Positions 1 to 7,217 of a DNA stretch of 15,683 bases are shown in pieces. The DNA is from an uncultured Oscillospiraceae bacterium. Lineage in GTDB: Bacteria > Bacillota > Clostridia > Oscillospirales > Oscillospiraceae. Under the pieces are notes generated by a model. It worked only from the letters and a program-made list of their open reading frames with translations. It had not been told where the DNA came from and made no database searches. Numbering within the stretch: position 1 is the first letter of the stretch; each line of letters opens with the position of its first letter. The stretch is taken from NCBI GenBank assembly GCA_947627085.1, contig CANQUO010000026.1, positions 1 through 15,683 on the forward strand, given 5' to 3'. Position numbers and translations under genes: made by a program.

Positions 1-590
1 TGCTTGGAACGCCCAGTTCCGGGTGGGTGCTGGAGGGAGGCGCGAATTTTTTCGGCCTGCATCAGTAGGGCGACCGCTAATGGCATGGCGGCCCCGACCC
101 TGCTGGTGTGGAGACCCGGAGCTGTGGTCAGGCGTACTCCGCTTTTTGGTACGCGACCTGATTACGGCCCGGGGTTTGAACCTGTATTGCGGTGCGACTT
201 ATTGGGAGAGACTTTTTGACTCAACCTGTGCTGTGTGCAGAGTAGCCTGCCTTGAGTGGGTCTTGCGGATAGGGGAGCTACGCGCGCTTTGCCCCGGCCA
301 GGGCAAAACGCGATATCCTCTTGAAATATTTCCTGCAAAAGAGGCTAAAGAGACGTTTTGCTTCGCCATGGAAAACATCTAGGCTGTCCATCGGGCGGAC
401 GGGGGATTGCAGTGCGGTCTCAGTGGCGATCGGGTGACCGGTCTGGCGACTGCCGGAACGGCGCTTTAATGGGAAACCTCCTCCACGGCAACGGGAGGCA
501 ACGCCGGGGGAAAGCCTACCCGACCTAAGCCGCAAGATTTATCCTGTCCGCCGCCGCCACATTTTTCGGAGGATTCCTCCGAAGCTTTAT
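1..590 (+). ncRNA. ole: OLE RNA (ornate, large, extremophilic RNA); 5' end possibly cut by window edge
   Basis: About 600 bases without a credible gene fill the space before a four-helix membrane protein and dxs, which is where OLE RNA genes (about 600 nt) lie in Firmicutes. The stretch folds strongly. A continuous 11-bp helix joins 60-70 to 98-108 and encloses a CCGC/GCGG hairpin (74-77 with 88-91). Others are 6-10/16-20, 128-137/149-161 with a 3-nt bulge, 242-246/277-281, 283-294/301-312, 317-322/339-344, 351-359/372-380 with one mismatch, and 480-498 capped by a GCAA (GNRA) tetraloop. Open frames here are short, overlapping and unlike known proteins. In Bacillus halodurans OLE RNA is membrane-localised through OapA and linked to ethanol, cold and Mg2+ stress. 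The identity rests on position, size, structure and the adjacent oapA; I could not run the covariance model. The exact 5' and 3' ends are not resolved. Confidence 0.85.
565..583 (+). promoter_or_regulatory. Perfect 8-bp hairpin between OLE RNA and oapA
   Basis: TTCGGAGG (565-572) pairs perfectly with CCTCCGAA (576-583) around a 3-nt ATT loop, followed by an imperfect T-rich stretch (GCTTTATTTG). It could be the 3' terminal hairpin of OLE RNA, a partial terminator that sets the RNA:mRNA ratio, or a processing site. The paired GGAGG looks like a ribosome binding site but lies about 40 nt from the oapA start, too far to serve it. The structure is seen directly; the role is inferred. Confidence 0.5.
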
Positions 591-612
591 TTGAAGCATT
601 ATTTAAGGATAT

Positions 613-1149
613 ATGAAAAAGAAAACAAACATCAAGTGGATAATCGAGATCGTCGTTATCTCCGTGGTCATGTCCGTGGTCTTTTCCCTGACAAGCTCGG
701 AGGTCCTGGACGGCGCGGGGTATATCGTGGCCTTTATACTGCTCTTCGCCTTCATCGCCCTTGGCGTCGTATTTGACGTCGTCGGCGTGGCGGTGACCTG
801 CGCCGGGGAGACGCCCTTTCACGCGATGGCCTCCCACAAGGAGCGGGGCGCCCGGGAGGCGCTCAGGCTCCTAAGGCGCGCCGAGCGTGTAAGCTCCATC
901 TGCAACGACGTGGTGGGTGACATATCCGGCATAATCTCCGGCGCCACCGCCGCCACCATCGCCGGGAACCTCACCCGGGATTTCGGCGTCAATAGCATCG
1001 TCATGTCCCTTATCGTCACGGGCATAGTCTCGGGCCTCACCATCGGCGGCAAGGCCGTGGGCAAGACCATAGCCATAAATAACGACACGCAGATAGTTTT
1101 CATGGTGGGGAAGCTCATGGCCCTTCTCCCCTTCGGTAAAAAGAAATAA
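613..1149 (+). CDS. oapA: OLE RNA-associated membrane protein OapA
   Basis: A 178-aa integral membrane protein with four predicted hydrophobic helices: about residues 9-28, 34-60, 96-118 and 126-148. The N-terminus (MKKKTNIKWI) and C-terminus (FGKKK) are basic. Between helices 2 and 3 lies a charged, Arg-rich loop (about 70-95) containing FHAMASHKERGAREAL and RLLRRAERV, a plausible RNA-contact surface. The OapA family resembles the DUF21 membrane domain of CNNM/CorC-type Mg2+ transporters; in B. halodurans it binds OLE RNA as a dimer and brings it to the membrane. The start is the ATG at 613, preceded by AAGGA at a short 3-nt spacing. It lies directly after the OLE region and 14 bp before dxs, so cotranscription is likely. 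The identification comes from helix pattern, length and locus; a BLAST/Pfam search was not possible. Confidence 0.85.
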   Translation: MKKKTNIKWIIEIVVISVVMSVVFSLTSSEVLDGAGYIVAFILLFAFIALGVVFDVVGVAVTCAGETPFHAMASHKERGAREALRLLRRAERVSSICNDVVGDISGIISGATAATIAGNLTRDFGVNSIVMSLIVTGIVSGLTIGGKAVGKTIAINNDTQIVFMVGKLMALLPFGKKK

Positions 1150-1163
1150 TTGAGGTCATTTTT

Positions 1164-3038
1164 TTGAGTATACTTGAGAGCTTAAATTCCTATGAGGACA
1201 TAAAGACATTGGACGAGGCGAAGCTTGCCGCGCTGTGCGAGGAGCTTCGCCGATTTGTGGTGGAGACCACCGCCAAAAACGGCGGGCACTTGAGCTCAAA
1301 CCTTGGCGTCACGGAGCTCACCGTGGCCATACACCGGGTATTCGACACCCGGCGCGACAGGCTCCTTTTCGACGTGGGCCACCAAAGCTACATCCACAAG
1401 ATACTGACGGGCCGCCGGGACGAGTTCGGCACTCTTCGCGCCTTTGGCGGCATCTCCGGCTTTCCCAAGCCCGGGGAGTCGGAGCACGACGCCTTTGTGG
1501 CGGGCCACGCCTCCTCCGCCATCTCAACGGCACTTGGCATGGCGAGAGCCAGGACGCTGATGGGCCAGGACTACGACGTCATAGCCCTTGTGGGCGACGG
1601 GGCCCTCACGGGGGGCCTTGCCTACGAGGGGCTCTGCGACGCCGGAGCCAGCGGGGAGAAGATGATAGTCATACTCAACGACAACGGCATGAGTATCGAC
1701 AAGAACGTGGGCGCCATGGCCCGGCACCTTGCCCGCCTGCGCTTAAGGCACGGCTACGTTGCCTTCAAAAACGGCTACCGGCGGCTCATGGGCCGCATAC
1801 CCGGCGGCAATTGGCTCTACGGCAAGCTCCACACCGTGAAGCAGGCCATAAAGGAGGCCATACTCCACTGCTCCATGTTCGAGGACATGGGCTTTTCGTA
1901 CTTAGGGCCCGTGGACGGTCACAACATAAAGTCCCTTGTCTCAGCCCTGACCGTCGCCCGGGACAACGAAGGGCCCACGCTGGTGCACGTCATAACCACC
2001 AAGGGCAAGGGCTGTCAGTACGCCGAGGTCAATCCCGACGCCTTTCACGGCGTCCGGAGCTTCGACCCGGTCACCGGCCTCATCCCCGCCTCCCCTCCCG
2101 GCTTTTCCTCCGTGTTCGGCCAGGAGCTTTGCGCCGTCGCCGCCGAAAATAAGCGTGTTATGGCCGTCACCGCCGCCATGATCCACGGCACCGGCCTTGC
2201 GGATTTCGCCGCCCGGTTCCCCGCCAGATTTTTCGACGTGGGCATATGCGAGGGCCACGCCGTCAGCATGATAGGCGGGGCCGCCCATCAGGGGCTCATC
2301 CCCGTTTTCGCCGTCTACTCAACCTTCCTTCAGCGAAGCTACGATATGATATTGCAGGACTTGGCATTAGGGCGTGAGCACGCGGTGCTGGCCGTGGACA
2401 GGGCCGGTCTTTCCGGCGAGGACGGCGAGACCCATCAGGGCTCCATGGACATAAGCTATCTGACCTCCGTCCCCAACATGACCGTCTGGTCCCCCTCAAG
2501 CTTCGCTGAGCTTCGGGACATGCTCCGCTTCGCCATCGAACGGGAGACCGGCCCCGTGGCCGTGCGCTACCCCAAGGGCGGCGAGGGGGAATATACCGCC
2601 GGCGGCGTGGTCCCCGCAAAGCGCTTAGGGGAGCCCGGCGGCGACGTGACCCTGGTCACCTACGGCATAAGCGTGAATACGGCCCTCAAGGTCAAGGCGC
2701 GGCTTGAAAAACGCGGCGTCGCCGTGGACCTTATAAAGCTGGGGCGGGTAAAGCCCATCGACTTTACGCTCATTGACGCCTCCGCCGCCAAAACCGGCCG
2801 TCTGGCCGTATTGGAGGAGGCCGTCTCCGGCGGGTGCCTGGGCCGGCAGATAGCGGCGGGCCTTGCGGAGCGCAACATCAGATTAAACGCCGTCGCCCTT
2901 TTAAATCTGGGCGACCGGTTCATACCCCACGGCTCAGTGGAGGAGCTCCGGCGCCTCTGCGGCATAGACGAGGAGAGCGTGGCGAAGGTCCTTCTTGAAA
3001 TGACGGGAGGTAAAGCCCATGGCAAAGACGAGACTTGA
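1164..3038 (+). CDS. dxs: 1-deoxy-D-xylulose-5-phosphate synthase
   Basis: A 624-aa thiamine-diphosphate enzyme condensing pyruvate with glyceraldehyde 3-phosphate, the first step of the MEP isoprenoid pathway. The N-terminal NGGHLSSNLG (about 39-48) carries the conserved His; VGHQSYIHKILTGR follows at 71-84. The TPP/Mg2+ motif GDGALTGG (144-151) continues to NDN (172-174). The pyrimidine-domain glutamate lies in ICEGHAVSM (361-369), where the usual E-Q-H reads E-G-H. DRAGLSGEDGETHQG (412-426) and RYPKG (469-473 region) are further family signatures. The start is TTG at 1164 with GAGG at 1152-1155, about 8 nt upstream. The end overlaps tlyA by 20 bp. Length and domain order are typical. Its place beside OLE RNA is conserved in other OLE-bearing species. 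Confidence 0.97.
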   Translation: MSILESLNSYEDIKTLDEAKLAALCEELRRFVVETTAKNGGHLSSNLGVTELTVAIHRVFDTRRDRLLFDVGHQSYIHKILTGRRDEFGTLRAFGGISGFPKPGESEHDAFVAGHASSAISTALGMARARTLMGQDYDVIALVGDGALTGGLAYEGLCDAGASGEKMIVILNDNGMSIDKNVGAMARHLARLRLRHGYVAFKNGYRRLMGRIPGGNWLYGKLHTVKQAIKEAILHCSMFEDMGFSYLGPVDGHNIKSLVSALTVARDNEGPTLVHVITTKGKGCQYAEVNPDAFHGVRSFDPVTGLIPASPPGFSSVFGQELCAVAAENKRVMAVTAAMIHGTGLADFAARFPARFFDVGICEGHAVSMIGGAAHQGLIPVFAVYSTFLQRSYDMILQDLALGREHAVLAVDRAGLSGEDGETHQGSMDISYLTSVPNMTVWSPSSFAELRDMLRFAIERETGPVAVRYPKGGEGEYTAGGVVPAKRLGEPGGDVTLVTYGISVNTALKVKARLEKRGVAVDLIKLGRVKPIDFTLIDASAAKTGRLAVLEEAVSGGCLGRQIAAGLAERNIRLNAVALLNLGDRFIPHGSVEELRRLCGIDEESVAKVLLEMTGGKAHGKDET

Positions 3039-3816
3039 CGTGCTCCTTGTGAGCCGGGGCCTCTGCGACTCCCGGGAGCGGGCCAGGGCCCTCATTATGG
3101 CCGGGGACGTGTTCGTAAACGGCCAACGCTCGGATAAGCCCGGCACGGCTTACGGCGAGGACGCCAAAATAGAGGTCCGCGCCTCGGGGCCCAAGTACGT
3201 CTCCCGGGGCGGGCTAAAGCTTGAACGGGCCCTTGATTTTTTCGGCGGCGACCCGGCGGGGAAAATCTGCCTTGACTGCGGGGCCTCCACCGGGGGCTTT
3301 ACCGACCTTATGCTCCGGCGTGGCGCTGTGAAGGTCTACGCCGTGGACGTGGGCTACGGTCAGCTGGCCTGGTCACTGCGCCAGGACCCGAGAGTCGTGG
3401 TCATGGAGCGCACAAACGCCCGGTATCTGACGGCCGATATGTTCCCGGAAAGGCCCAGCCTTGCAAGCGTCGACGTGAGCTTCATATCTCTCTCTCTCAT
3501 CCTCCCCGCCGTCCGGGCGGTGCTGACCGAGGACGGCCAGGTTTTCTGCCTTATAAAGCCCCAGTTCGAGGCGGGGCGTGAGAAGGTGGGCAAAAAGGGT
3601 GTGGTCCGTGACCCACAGACGCACCTTGAGGTGCTGGAGAGCTTTCTTAAAAACGCCGAAAATTCCGGATTTTTTGTTAAAAACATCACCTGGTCCCCCA
3701 TCAGGGGGCCCGAGGGGAACATTGAATATCTGGGACACCTGGTGGGCTACCCCTGTGATTGCGGTGCAGATATCCGCAAGGTCGTCCGGGAGTCCCACGA
3801 GCTTACGATAGGGTGA
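3019..3816 (+). CDS. tlyA: TlyA-family rRNA (cytidine-2'-O)-methyltransferase
   Basis: A 265-aa protein with an N-terminal S4 RNA-binding domain (RLDVLLVSRGL at 5-15 through VFVNGQ at 31-36) followed by an FtsJ-like SAM methyltransferase. The SAM motif is CLDCGASTGGFTDLML (84-99), with VYAVDVGYGQLAW (106-118) downstream. VSRGGLKLERAL (61-72), DVSFISL (152-158) and LIKPQFEAGR (178-187) supply the likely K-D-K-E catalytic set. In mycobacteria TlyA methylates 16S and 23S rRNA and affects capreomycin sensitivity; older annotations call it hemolysin A. The ATG at 3019 lies inside the end of dxs and has GGGAGGT at 3005-3011 as ribosome binding site, implying translational coupling. The nadK start follows 7 bp after the stop. 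Confidence 0.95.
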   Translation: MAKTRLDVLLVSRGLCDSRERARALIMAGDVFVNGQRSDKPGTAYGEDAKIEVRASGPKYVSRGGLKLERALDFFGGDPAGKICLDCGASTGGFTDLMLRRGAVKVYAVDVGYGQLAWSLRQDPRVVVMERTNARYLTADMFPERPSLASVDVSFISLSLILPAVRAVLTEDGQVFCLIKPQFEAGREKVGKKGVVRDPQTHLEVLESFLKNAENSGFFVKNITWSPIRGPEGNIEYLGHLVGYPCDCGADIRKVVRESHELTIG

Positions 3817-3823
3817 GCAGAAT

Positions 3824-4642
3824 ATGAAAAAAGTCATACTTTTCGCGAATCCCTCCCGGGATTCAGGGCTTACCTGCCTTGAAAATGTGAAAAAGATAGC
3901 CGACGGTTGCGGCGTCGCTTACGATGTCATCGACATAGCCAACCACACCGGCCCCCTTGACAATGGCGCGGATATGGCCGTGACCTTCGGCGGCGACGGG
4001 GCCATACTCCGGGCCGCCAGGGTCCTGTGCGCCCTTGGCACGCCTATTTTGGGCGTGAATCTCGGCCACAAGGGCTTTATGGCGGAGCTTGAGCCCGGCG
4101 AGACGAGCCTTGTGGCACTGGCCTTTCAGGGCAAATACACCGTTGAAAACCGCATGATGGCCGACGTGAGCCTCTTTCACGAGGGCCGCCAGGTCCTCCG
4201 GGATTTCGCCCTCAACGAGGCCGTGGTCCGGGGCCTCAACAGGGTCATCGGCGTCAACGTCTACGGCGACGGGCGCAGGATAATGGGCTTTGACGGAGAC
4301 GGCGTCATCGTCTCCACCCCCACCGGCTCCACCGCCTATTCCCTCTCCGCCGGGGGCCCGGTGGTTGAGCCCACGGCCCGGAGCATAATCGTCACCCCCG
4401 TCTGCCCCCACATCCTCTCCGCCAGGAGCTACGTCCTCTCCCCGGAGCGCGCGGTCACCGTGGAGCTCCGTCAGCTCCGGGGCAAGGCCGCGTATCTGTC
4501 GGTAGACGGCGGCGACAGCGTGCCCCTTTTTTCCGGCGACAGGATAGAAATACGCCGCTCCGCTCTTGAGACGCGCCTTGTGCGCCTGACGGGCAAGAGC
4601 TTTTATGAAAATGTCAACAGCAAGCTGGGTGAACGCCTATGA
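3824..4642 (+). CDS. nadK: NAD kinase
   Basis: A 272-aa cytosolic ATP-NAD kinase that phosphorylates NAD+ to NADP+. The signature GGDGAILRAA lies at 56-65. GVNLGHKGFMAELE (78-90) is the second family motif, with KGF where many homologues have LGF. NEAVVRG is at 131-137, and the glycine-rich, active-site segment GDGVIVSTPTGSTAYSLSAG runs over about 158-177. PHILSARSYVL (195-205) is also typical. Length is normal for bacterial NadK. The ribosome binding site is weak (AGGGTGAG overlapping the end of tlyA), suggesting coupled translation. The stop codon overlaps the argR start as ATGA. Confidence 0.97.
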   Translation: MKKVILFANPSRDSGLTCLENVKKIADGCGVAYDVIDIANHTGPLDNGADMAVTFGGDGAILRAARVLCALGTPILGVNLGHKGFMAELEPGETSLVALAFQGKYTVENRMMADVSLFHEGRQVLRDFALNEAVVRGLNRVIGVNVYGDGRRIMGFDGDGVIVSTPTGSTAYSLSAGGPVVEPTARSIIVTPVCPHILSARSYVLSPERAVTVELRQLRGKAAYLSVDGGDSVPLFSGDRIEIRRSALETRLVRLTGKSFYENVNSKLGERL

Positions 4643-5085
4643 GCAATCCAAGACAGGATAAAATAGCGGAGCTTGTGGCAAACAACATCATCGGCACTCA
4701 GGCGGAGCTCGTGGCGGCTCTCTCCCGCGCCGGCTTTCCCGCCGCCCAGGCCACGGTCTCCCGGGACATAAAGGCCCTGAGGCTCGTTCGGGAGCGCACG
4801 CCCCAGGGCAGGTACAGATACGTCCTGCCCAAGACAAAGACGGTGGACGTGGAGGAGCGCCTTCGCACCATATTCCGTGAGTGCGTCACAAGCATCGACC
4901 GGGCCCAGAACATAGTGGTCATAAAGACCCTCCCAGGCCTTGCCCCCGCCGCCTGCGCCGCCATCGACAAAATGTCCCTCCGCTCCCTCGTGGGCACCAT
5001 CGCCGGCGACGACACCGCCTTCCTCGCTATGCGCGACGACGACGCCGCGGAGGAGATATGCAGGAGGATGAGGAAGATTTTATAG
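4639..5085 (+). CDS. argR: Arginine repressor ArgR (AhrC)
   Basis: A 148-aa transcription factor that senses L-arginine and controls arginine metabolism as a hexamer. The N-terminal winged helix-turn-helix covers about 1-68, with the recognition region QATVSRDIKALRLV at 37-50. The C-terminal oligomerisation and arginine-binding domain contains the hallmark VGTIAGDDTAFLAM (118-131), where the adjacent aspartates contact arginine, and ends with AEEICRRMRKIL. Length matches the family. It starts four bases inside nadK (ATGA overlap), with GGGTGA 7 nt upstream. ArgR between nadK and recN is a conserved Firmicutes order, so its presence here does not imply local arginine genes. No clear ARG box was recognised next to it. 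Confidence 0.96.
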   Translation: MSNPRQDKIAELVANNIIGTQAELVAALSRAGFPAAQATVSRDIKALRLVRERTPQGRYRYVLPKTKTVDVEERLRTIFRECVTSIDRAQNIVVIKTLPGLAPAACAAIDKMSLRSLVGTIAGDDTAFLAMRDDDAAEEICRRMRKIL

Positions 5086-5091
5086 ACCCGT

Positions 5092-5117
5092 CGGGCGGGT
5101 TTAGAACCCGCCCCTAC
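5092..5117 (-). repeat. 26-bp palindromic repeat, GTAGGGGC...GCCCG family (copy 1)
   Basis: It begins 7 bp after the argR stop. A 9-bp perfect stem, GGGCGGGTT (5093-5101) with AACCCGCCC (5105-5113), encloses a TAG loop; on the minus strand the unit starts GTAGGGGCGGG. No T-run follows, so it is not a classic terminator, although it may slow transcription or protect the 3' end of the upstream mRNA. The core is near identical to the copies at 8785-8810 and 9303-9328. Confidence 0.85.
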
Positions 5118-5163
5118 AATGGGTTTTGGGATTTGCAAATGTAATTTCACCGCGCGCAAAGAG

Positions 5164-5252
5164 CCCCTCCCTTTGGGAGGGGTGGCCGAGCGTAGCGACA
5201 GCCAGGGTGGGCCGATTCGTACCCACCCCCTGCCCCCTCCCGGAGGGAGGGG
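5164..5252. repeat. Twin-hairpin C/G-rich repeat element
   Basis: Two hairpins with identical arms bound an 89-bp unit: CCCCTCCC/GGGAGGGG at 5164-5182 (TTT loop) and again at 5234-5252 (GGA loop). Between them lie GGCCGAGCGTAGCGACAGCC and a CAGGGTGGG/CCCACCCCCTG inverted pair. The same arm recurs at 9103-9120. It looks like a small mobile or REP-like intergenic element. The structure is visible; mobility is inferred. Confidence 0.7.
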
Positions 5253-5284
5253 CAAACGACAACCACCGCGCCAGCGCGCACCCC

Positions 5285-5311
5285 GTAGGGGCCGATGCCC
5301 ACATCGGCCCG
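5285..5311 (+). repeat. 27-bp palindromic repeat, GTAGGGGC...GCCCG family (copy 2)
   Basis: It starts GTAGGGGCCGATG and ends CATCGGCCCG, with GGGCCGATG (5289-5297) pairing with CATCGGCCC (5302-5310) around a short CCCA loop. Ends match the other copies while the core differs (GATG/CATC). A related, interrupted copy in the opposite orientation follows at 5390-5441. Confidence 0.8.
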
Positions 5312-5389
5312 TGTCCGTTATCGCGTCGGCCCGTTGTAACGCGCCATCATATTACGCGTCGATTTCGGTCGTGTGTCAAATCGGTGCGT

Positions 5390-5441
5390 CGGGCCGATGT
5401 GGGCATACTCAAGAGTACTTCCTGCGGTCGTCGGCCCCTAC
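5390..5441 (-). repeat. Expanded copy of the GTAGGGGC...GCCCG repeat (copy 3)
   Basis: On the minus strand it starts GTAGGGGCCGAC and ends CACATCGGCCCG, but about 25 extra bases separate the halves, including a small ACTC/GAGT palindrome (ATACTCAAGAGTACT region). It is the inverted partner of copy 2, with 78 bp between them. The rest of the 5086-5537 gap shows no gene; reading recN upstream to 5373 would only translate these repeats. Confidence 0.65.
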
Positions 5442-5537
5442 ATCCCTTTCACGCCAACAAAAGAGAGGAAAGTAGACCCCCCATCGTCCCATCGGACGAC
5501 TCCCGATAAAAAGCCCACCGGCTTTGGAGGTATTCCC

Positions 5538-7217
5538 ATGCTTTCGTTACTTCACATCGAAAATATCGCGGTCATCGACCGGGCGGACATCGAGTTTAAT
5601 GACGGGCTCAACGTCCTGACCGGCGAGACCGGCGCGGGCAAATCCATAGTCATCGACTCCCTTGAGGCCTCCCTGGGCTGGCGGACCAGCCGGGAGCTTG
5701 TGCGCACCGGCGAAAAGTCCGCCCTTGTCACCGCCACCTTCACCGGCGTGGACGCCAGGGACTGGTGCGAGGAAAACGGCGTGGAATTTGAGGACGAGCT
5801 CGTCCTCACCCGGCGCATCTCCGAGGACGGCAAGAGCTCCTGCCGGGTAAACGGCACCCCCGTCTCCGCCGTACAGCTCCGGGAGCTGGGACTGCGGCTC
5901 ATCGACATCCACGGCCAAGGGGACGGCCAGCGGCTCACGAACGAGCGCTGGCACTTAGGCTACCTCGACGGCTTTGCCGGGACCGGCCCGGAGCTTGCCG
6001 AATACAAAACGGCCTACTCAAAGCTCCGCGCCCTCCGGGAGGAGCTGGAGGCCCTGACCATGGACGAGGGCCAGAGGGAGCGCCGGGTGGATATGCTTAA
6101 TTACCAGATAAAGGAGCTTGAACGGGCGAACCTGCGCCCCGGGGAGTATGACGAGAAGCAAAAGCGCCGGGACTTTCTCCGCTCCGCCGGGAAGCTCTCC
6201 GACGCTGTCCGGGACGCCTCGGCCTGCATGTACGGCTCGGAGCGGAGCGACGGGGCGGTGTCGCTTATCGAGTCCGCCGCCGGGAGCATCGCCTACGCCC
6301 TTCGCTGGAGTGAGGAGCTTGGCGGCCTTTCCCAGAAGCTCACCGACCTTAAGTACGCCGCCGAGGACGCGGCGGAGGAGCTCCGGGATATGCGGGAGAG
6401 GCTGGAATTTTCCCCGGAGGAGCTGGACGAGCTGGACAGCCGCCTCGACACCTTAAAGCGCGTCATGCGCAAGTACGGCGGCAGCGAGGAGGCCGCCATT
6501 GAGACCCTGGAGAGCGCCAAACGGGAGCTTGACGACATCGAGTTTTCCGACGAGAGGATAAAAAAGCTGGAGGTAAAGATCGCCTCCGCCGAAAAGGAGG
6601 CCCGGGGGCTTTCAGCCGCCCTCACCAAAAAGCGCAAGGCCGCCGCCGAGCTTCTCTCCTCGGCCATAGAAGGCGAGCTCAGGGCCCTGTCCATGCCGGG
6701 AGCCAGGTTCACCGTGGAGCTCGCCCCCCGCGCGCTCGGGCCCGACGGGTCGGACGAGGTCCGGTTCCTCATCGCCGCCAACGCCGGCGAGGCCCCGGGG
6801 CGCATCGTGAAGGTCGCCTCCGGCGGCGAGCTTTCACGGATCATGCTGGCGATGAAAACCGTTCTCTCCCGGGCCGATGCCGTGGGGGCAATGGTCTTTG
6901 ACGAGATAGACACCGGCGTTTCCGGCATCGCCGCCCAGCGGGTGGCGGAGAAGCTGGCGTCCATTGGGGAAAATAAGCAGGTCATATGCGTCACCCACCT
7001 GCCCCAAATCGCCGCTATGGCGGACGCCCAGTTTTCCATTGAAAAGAAGGTGGAGGGCGGTCGGACATACACCAGCGTCGCCGCTCTTGACGGCGAGGGC
7101 CGCAGGCGTGAGATCGCCCGCCTGACAGGCGGGGACAACGTGACGGAGCTCACCCTGATGTCCGCCGCCGAACAGCTGAAAGCCGCCGAAAAATACAAGG
7201 AGGGCCTTAAAAAATGA
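5538..7217 (+). CDS. recN: DNA repair protein RecN
   Basis: A 559-aa SMC-like ATPase acting early in double-strand break repair. Walker A GETGAGKS lies at 29-36. The central part (about 150-360) is rich in Glu, Arg, Lys and Leu and forms the coiled-coil arms. The ABC signature SGGELSR is at 428-434, Walker B MVFDEID at 452-458, and VTHLPQIAAMAD provides the switch His. Length is standard. The ATG at 5538 is chosen over in-frame codons as far upstream as 5373 because GGAGG (5526-5530) sits 7 nt before it, the protein then begins MLSLLHIENIAVID as in other RecN, and the longer frame runs through repeats. A small hairpin (AAAGCC 5510-5515 with GGCTTT 5520-5525) abuts the ribosome binding site. 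The stop overlaps the next gene as ATGA. Confidence 0.97.
   Translation: MLSLLHIENIAVIDRADIEFNDGLNVLTGETGAGKSIVIDSLEASLGWRTSRELVRTGEKSALVTATFTGVDARDWCEENGVEFEDELVLTRRISEDGKSSCRVNGTPVSAVQLRELGLRLIDIHGQGDGQRLTNERWHLGYLDGFAGTGPELAEYKTAYSKLRALREELEALTMDEGQRERRVDMLNYQIKELERANLRPGEYDEKQKRRDFLRSAGKLSDAVRDASACMYGSERSDGAVSLIESAAGSIAYALRWSEELGGLSQKLTDLKYAAEDAAEELRDMRERLEFSPEELDELDSRLDTLKRVMRKYGGSEEAAIETLESAKRELDDIEFSDERIKKLEVKIASAEKEARGLSAALTKKRKAAAELLSSAIEGELRALSMPGARFTVELAPRALGPDGSDEVRFLIAANAGEAPGRIVKVASGGELSRIMLAMKTVLSRADAVGAMVFDEIDTGVSGIAAQRVAEKLASIGENKQVICVTHLPQIAAMADAQFSIEKKVEGGRTYTSVAALDGEGRRREIARLTGGDNVTELTLMSAAEQLKAAEKYKEGLKK

Noticed and set aside
4..382. Overlapping open frames of 71 and 119 codons within the first 400 bases
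   Set aside because: They overlap in different frames, lack ribosome binding sites and recognisable motifs, and lie within strongly paired RNA structure; OLE RNA explains the region better.
5093..5113. Terminator of the dxs-argR transcript
   Set aside because: The stem is strong but no T-tract follows, and the same hairpin is a dispersed repeat; it is recorded as a repeat instead.
5373..5537. In-frame N-terminal extension of RecN by 55 residues
   Set aside because: It translates repeat DNA, does not resemble RecN, and the ATG at 5538 has a proper GGAGG and the family's N-terminal sequence.
6293..7198. A 301-codon minus-strand frame opposite recN
   Set aside because: Ser-rich, low-complexity antisense of the conserved RecN C-terminus; no start signal or family resemblance.
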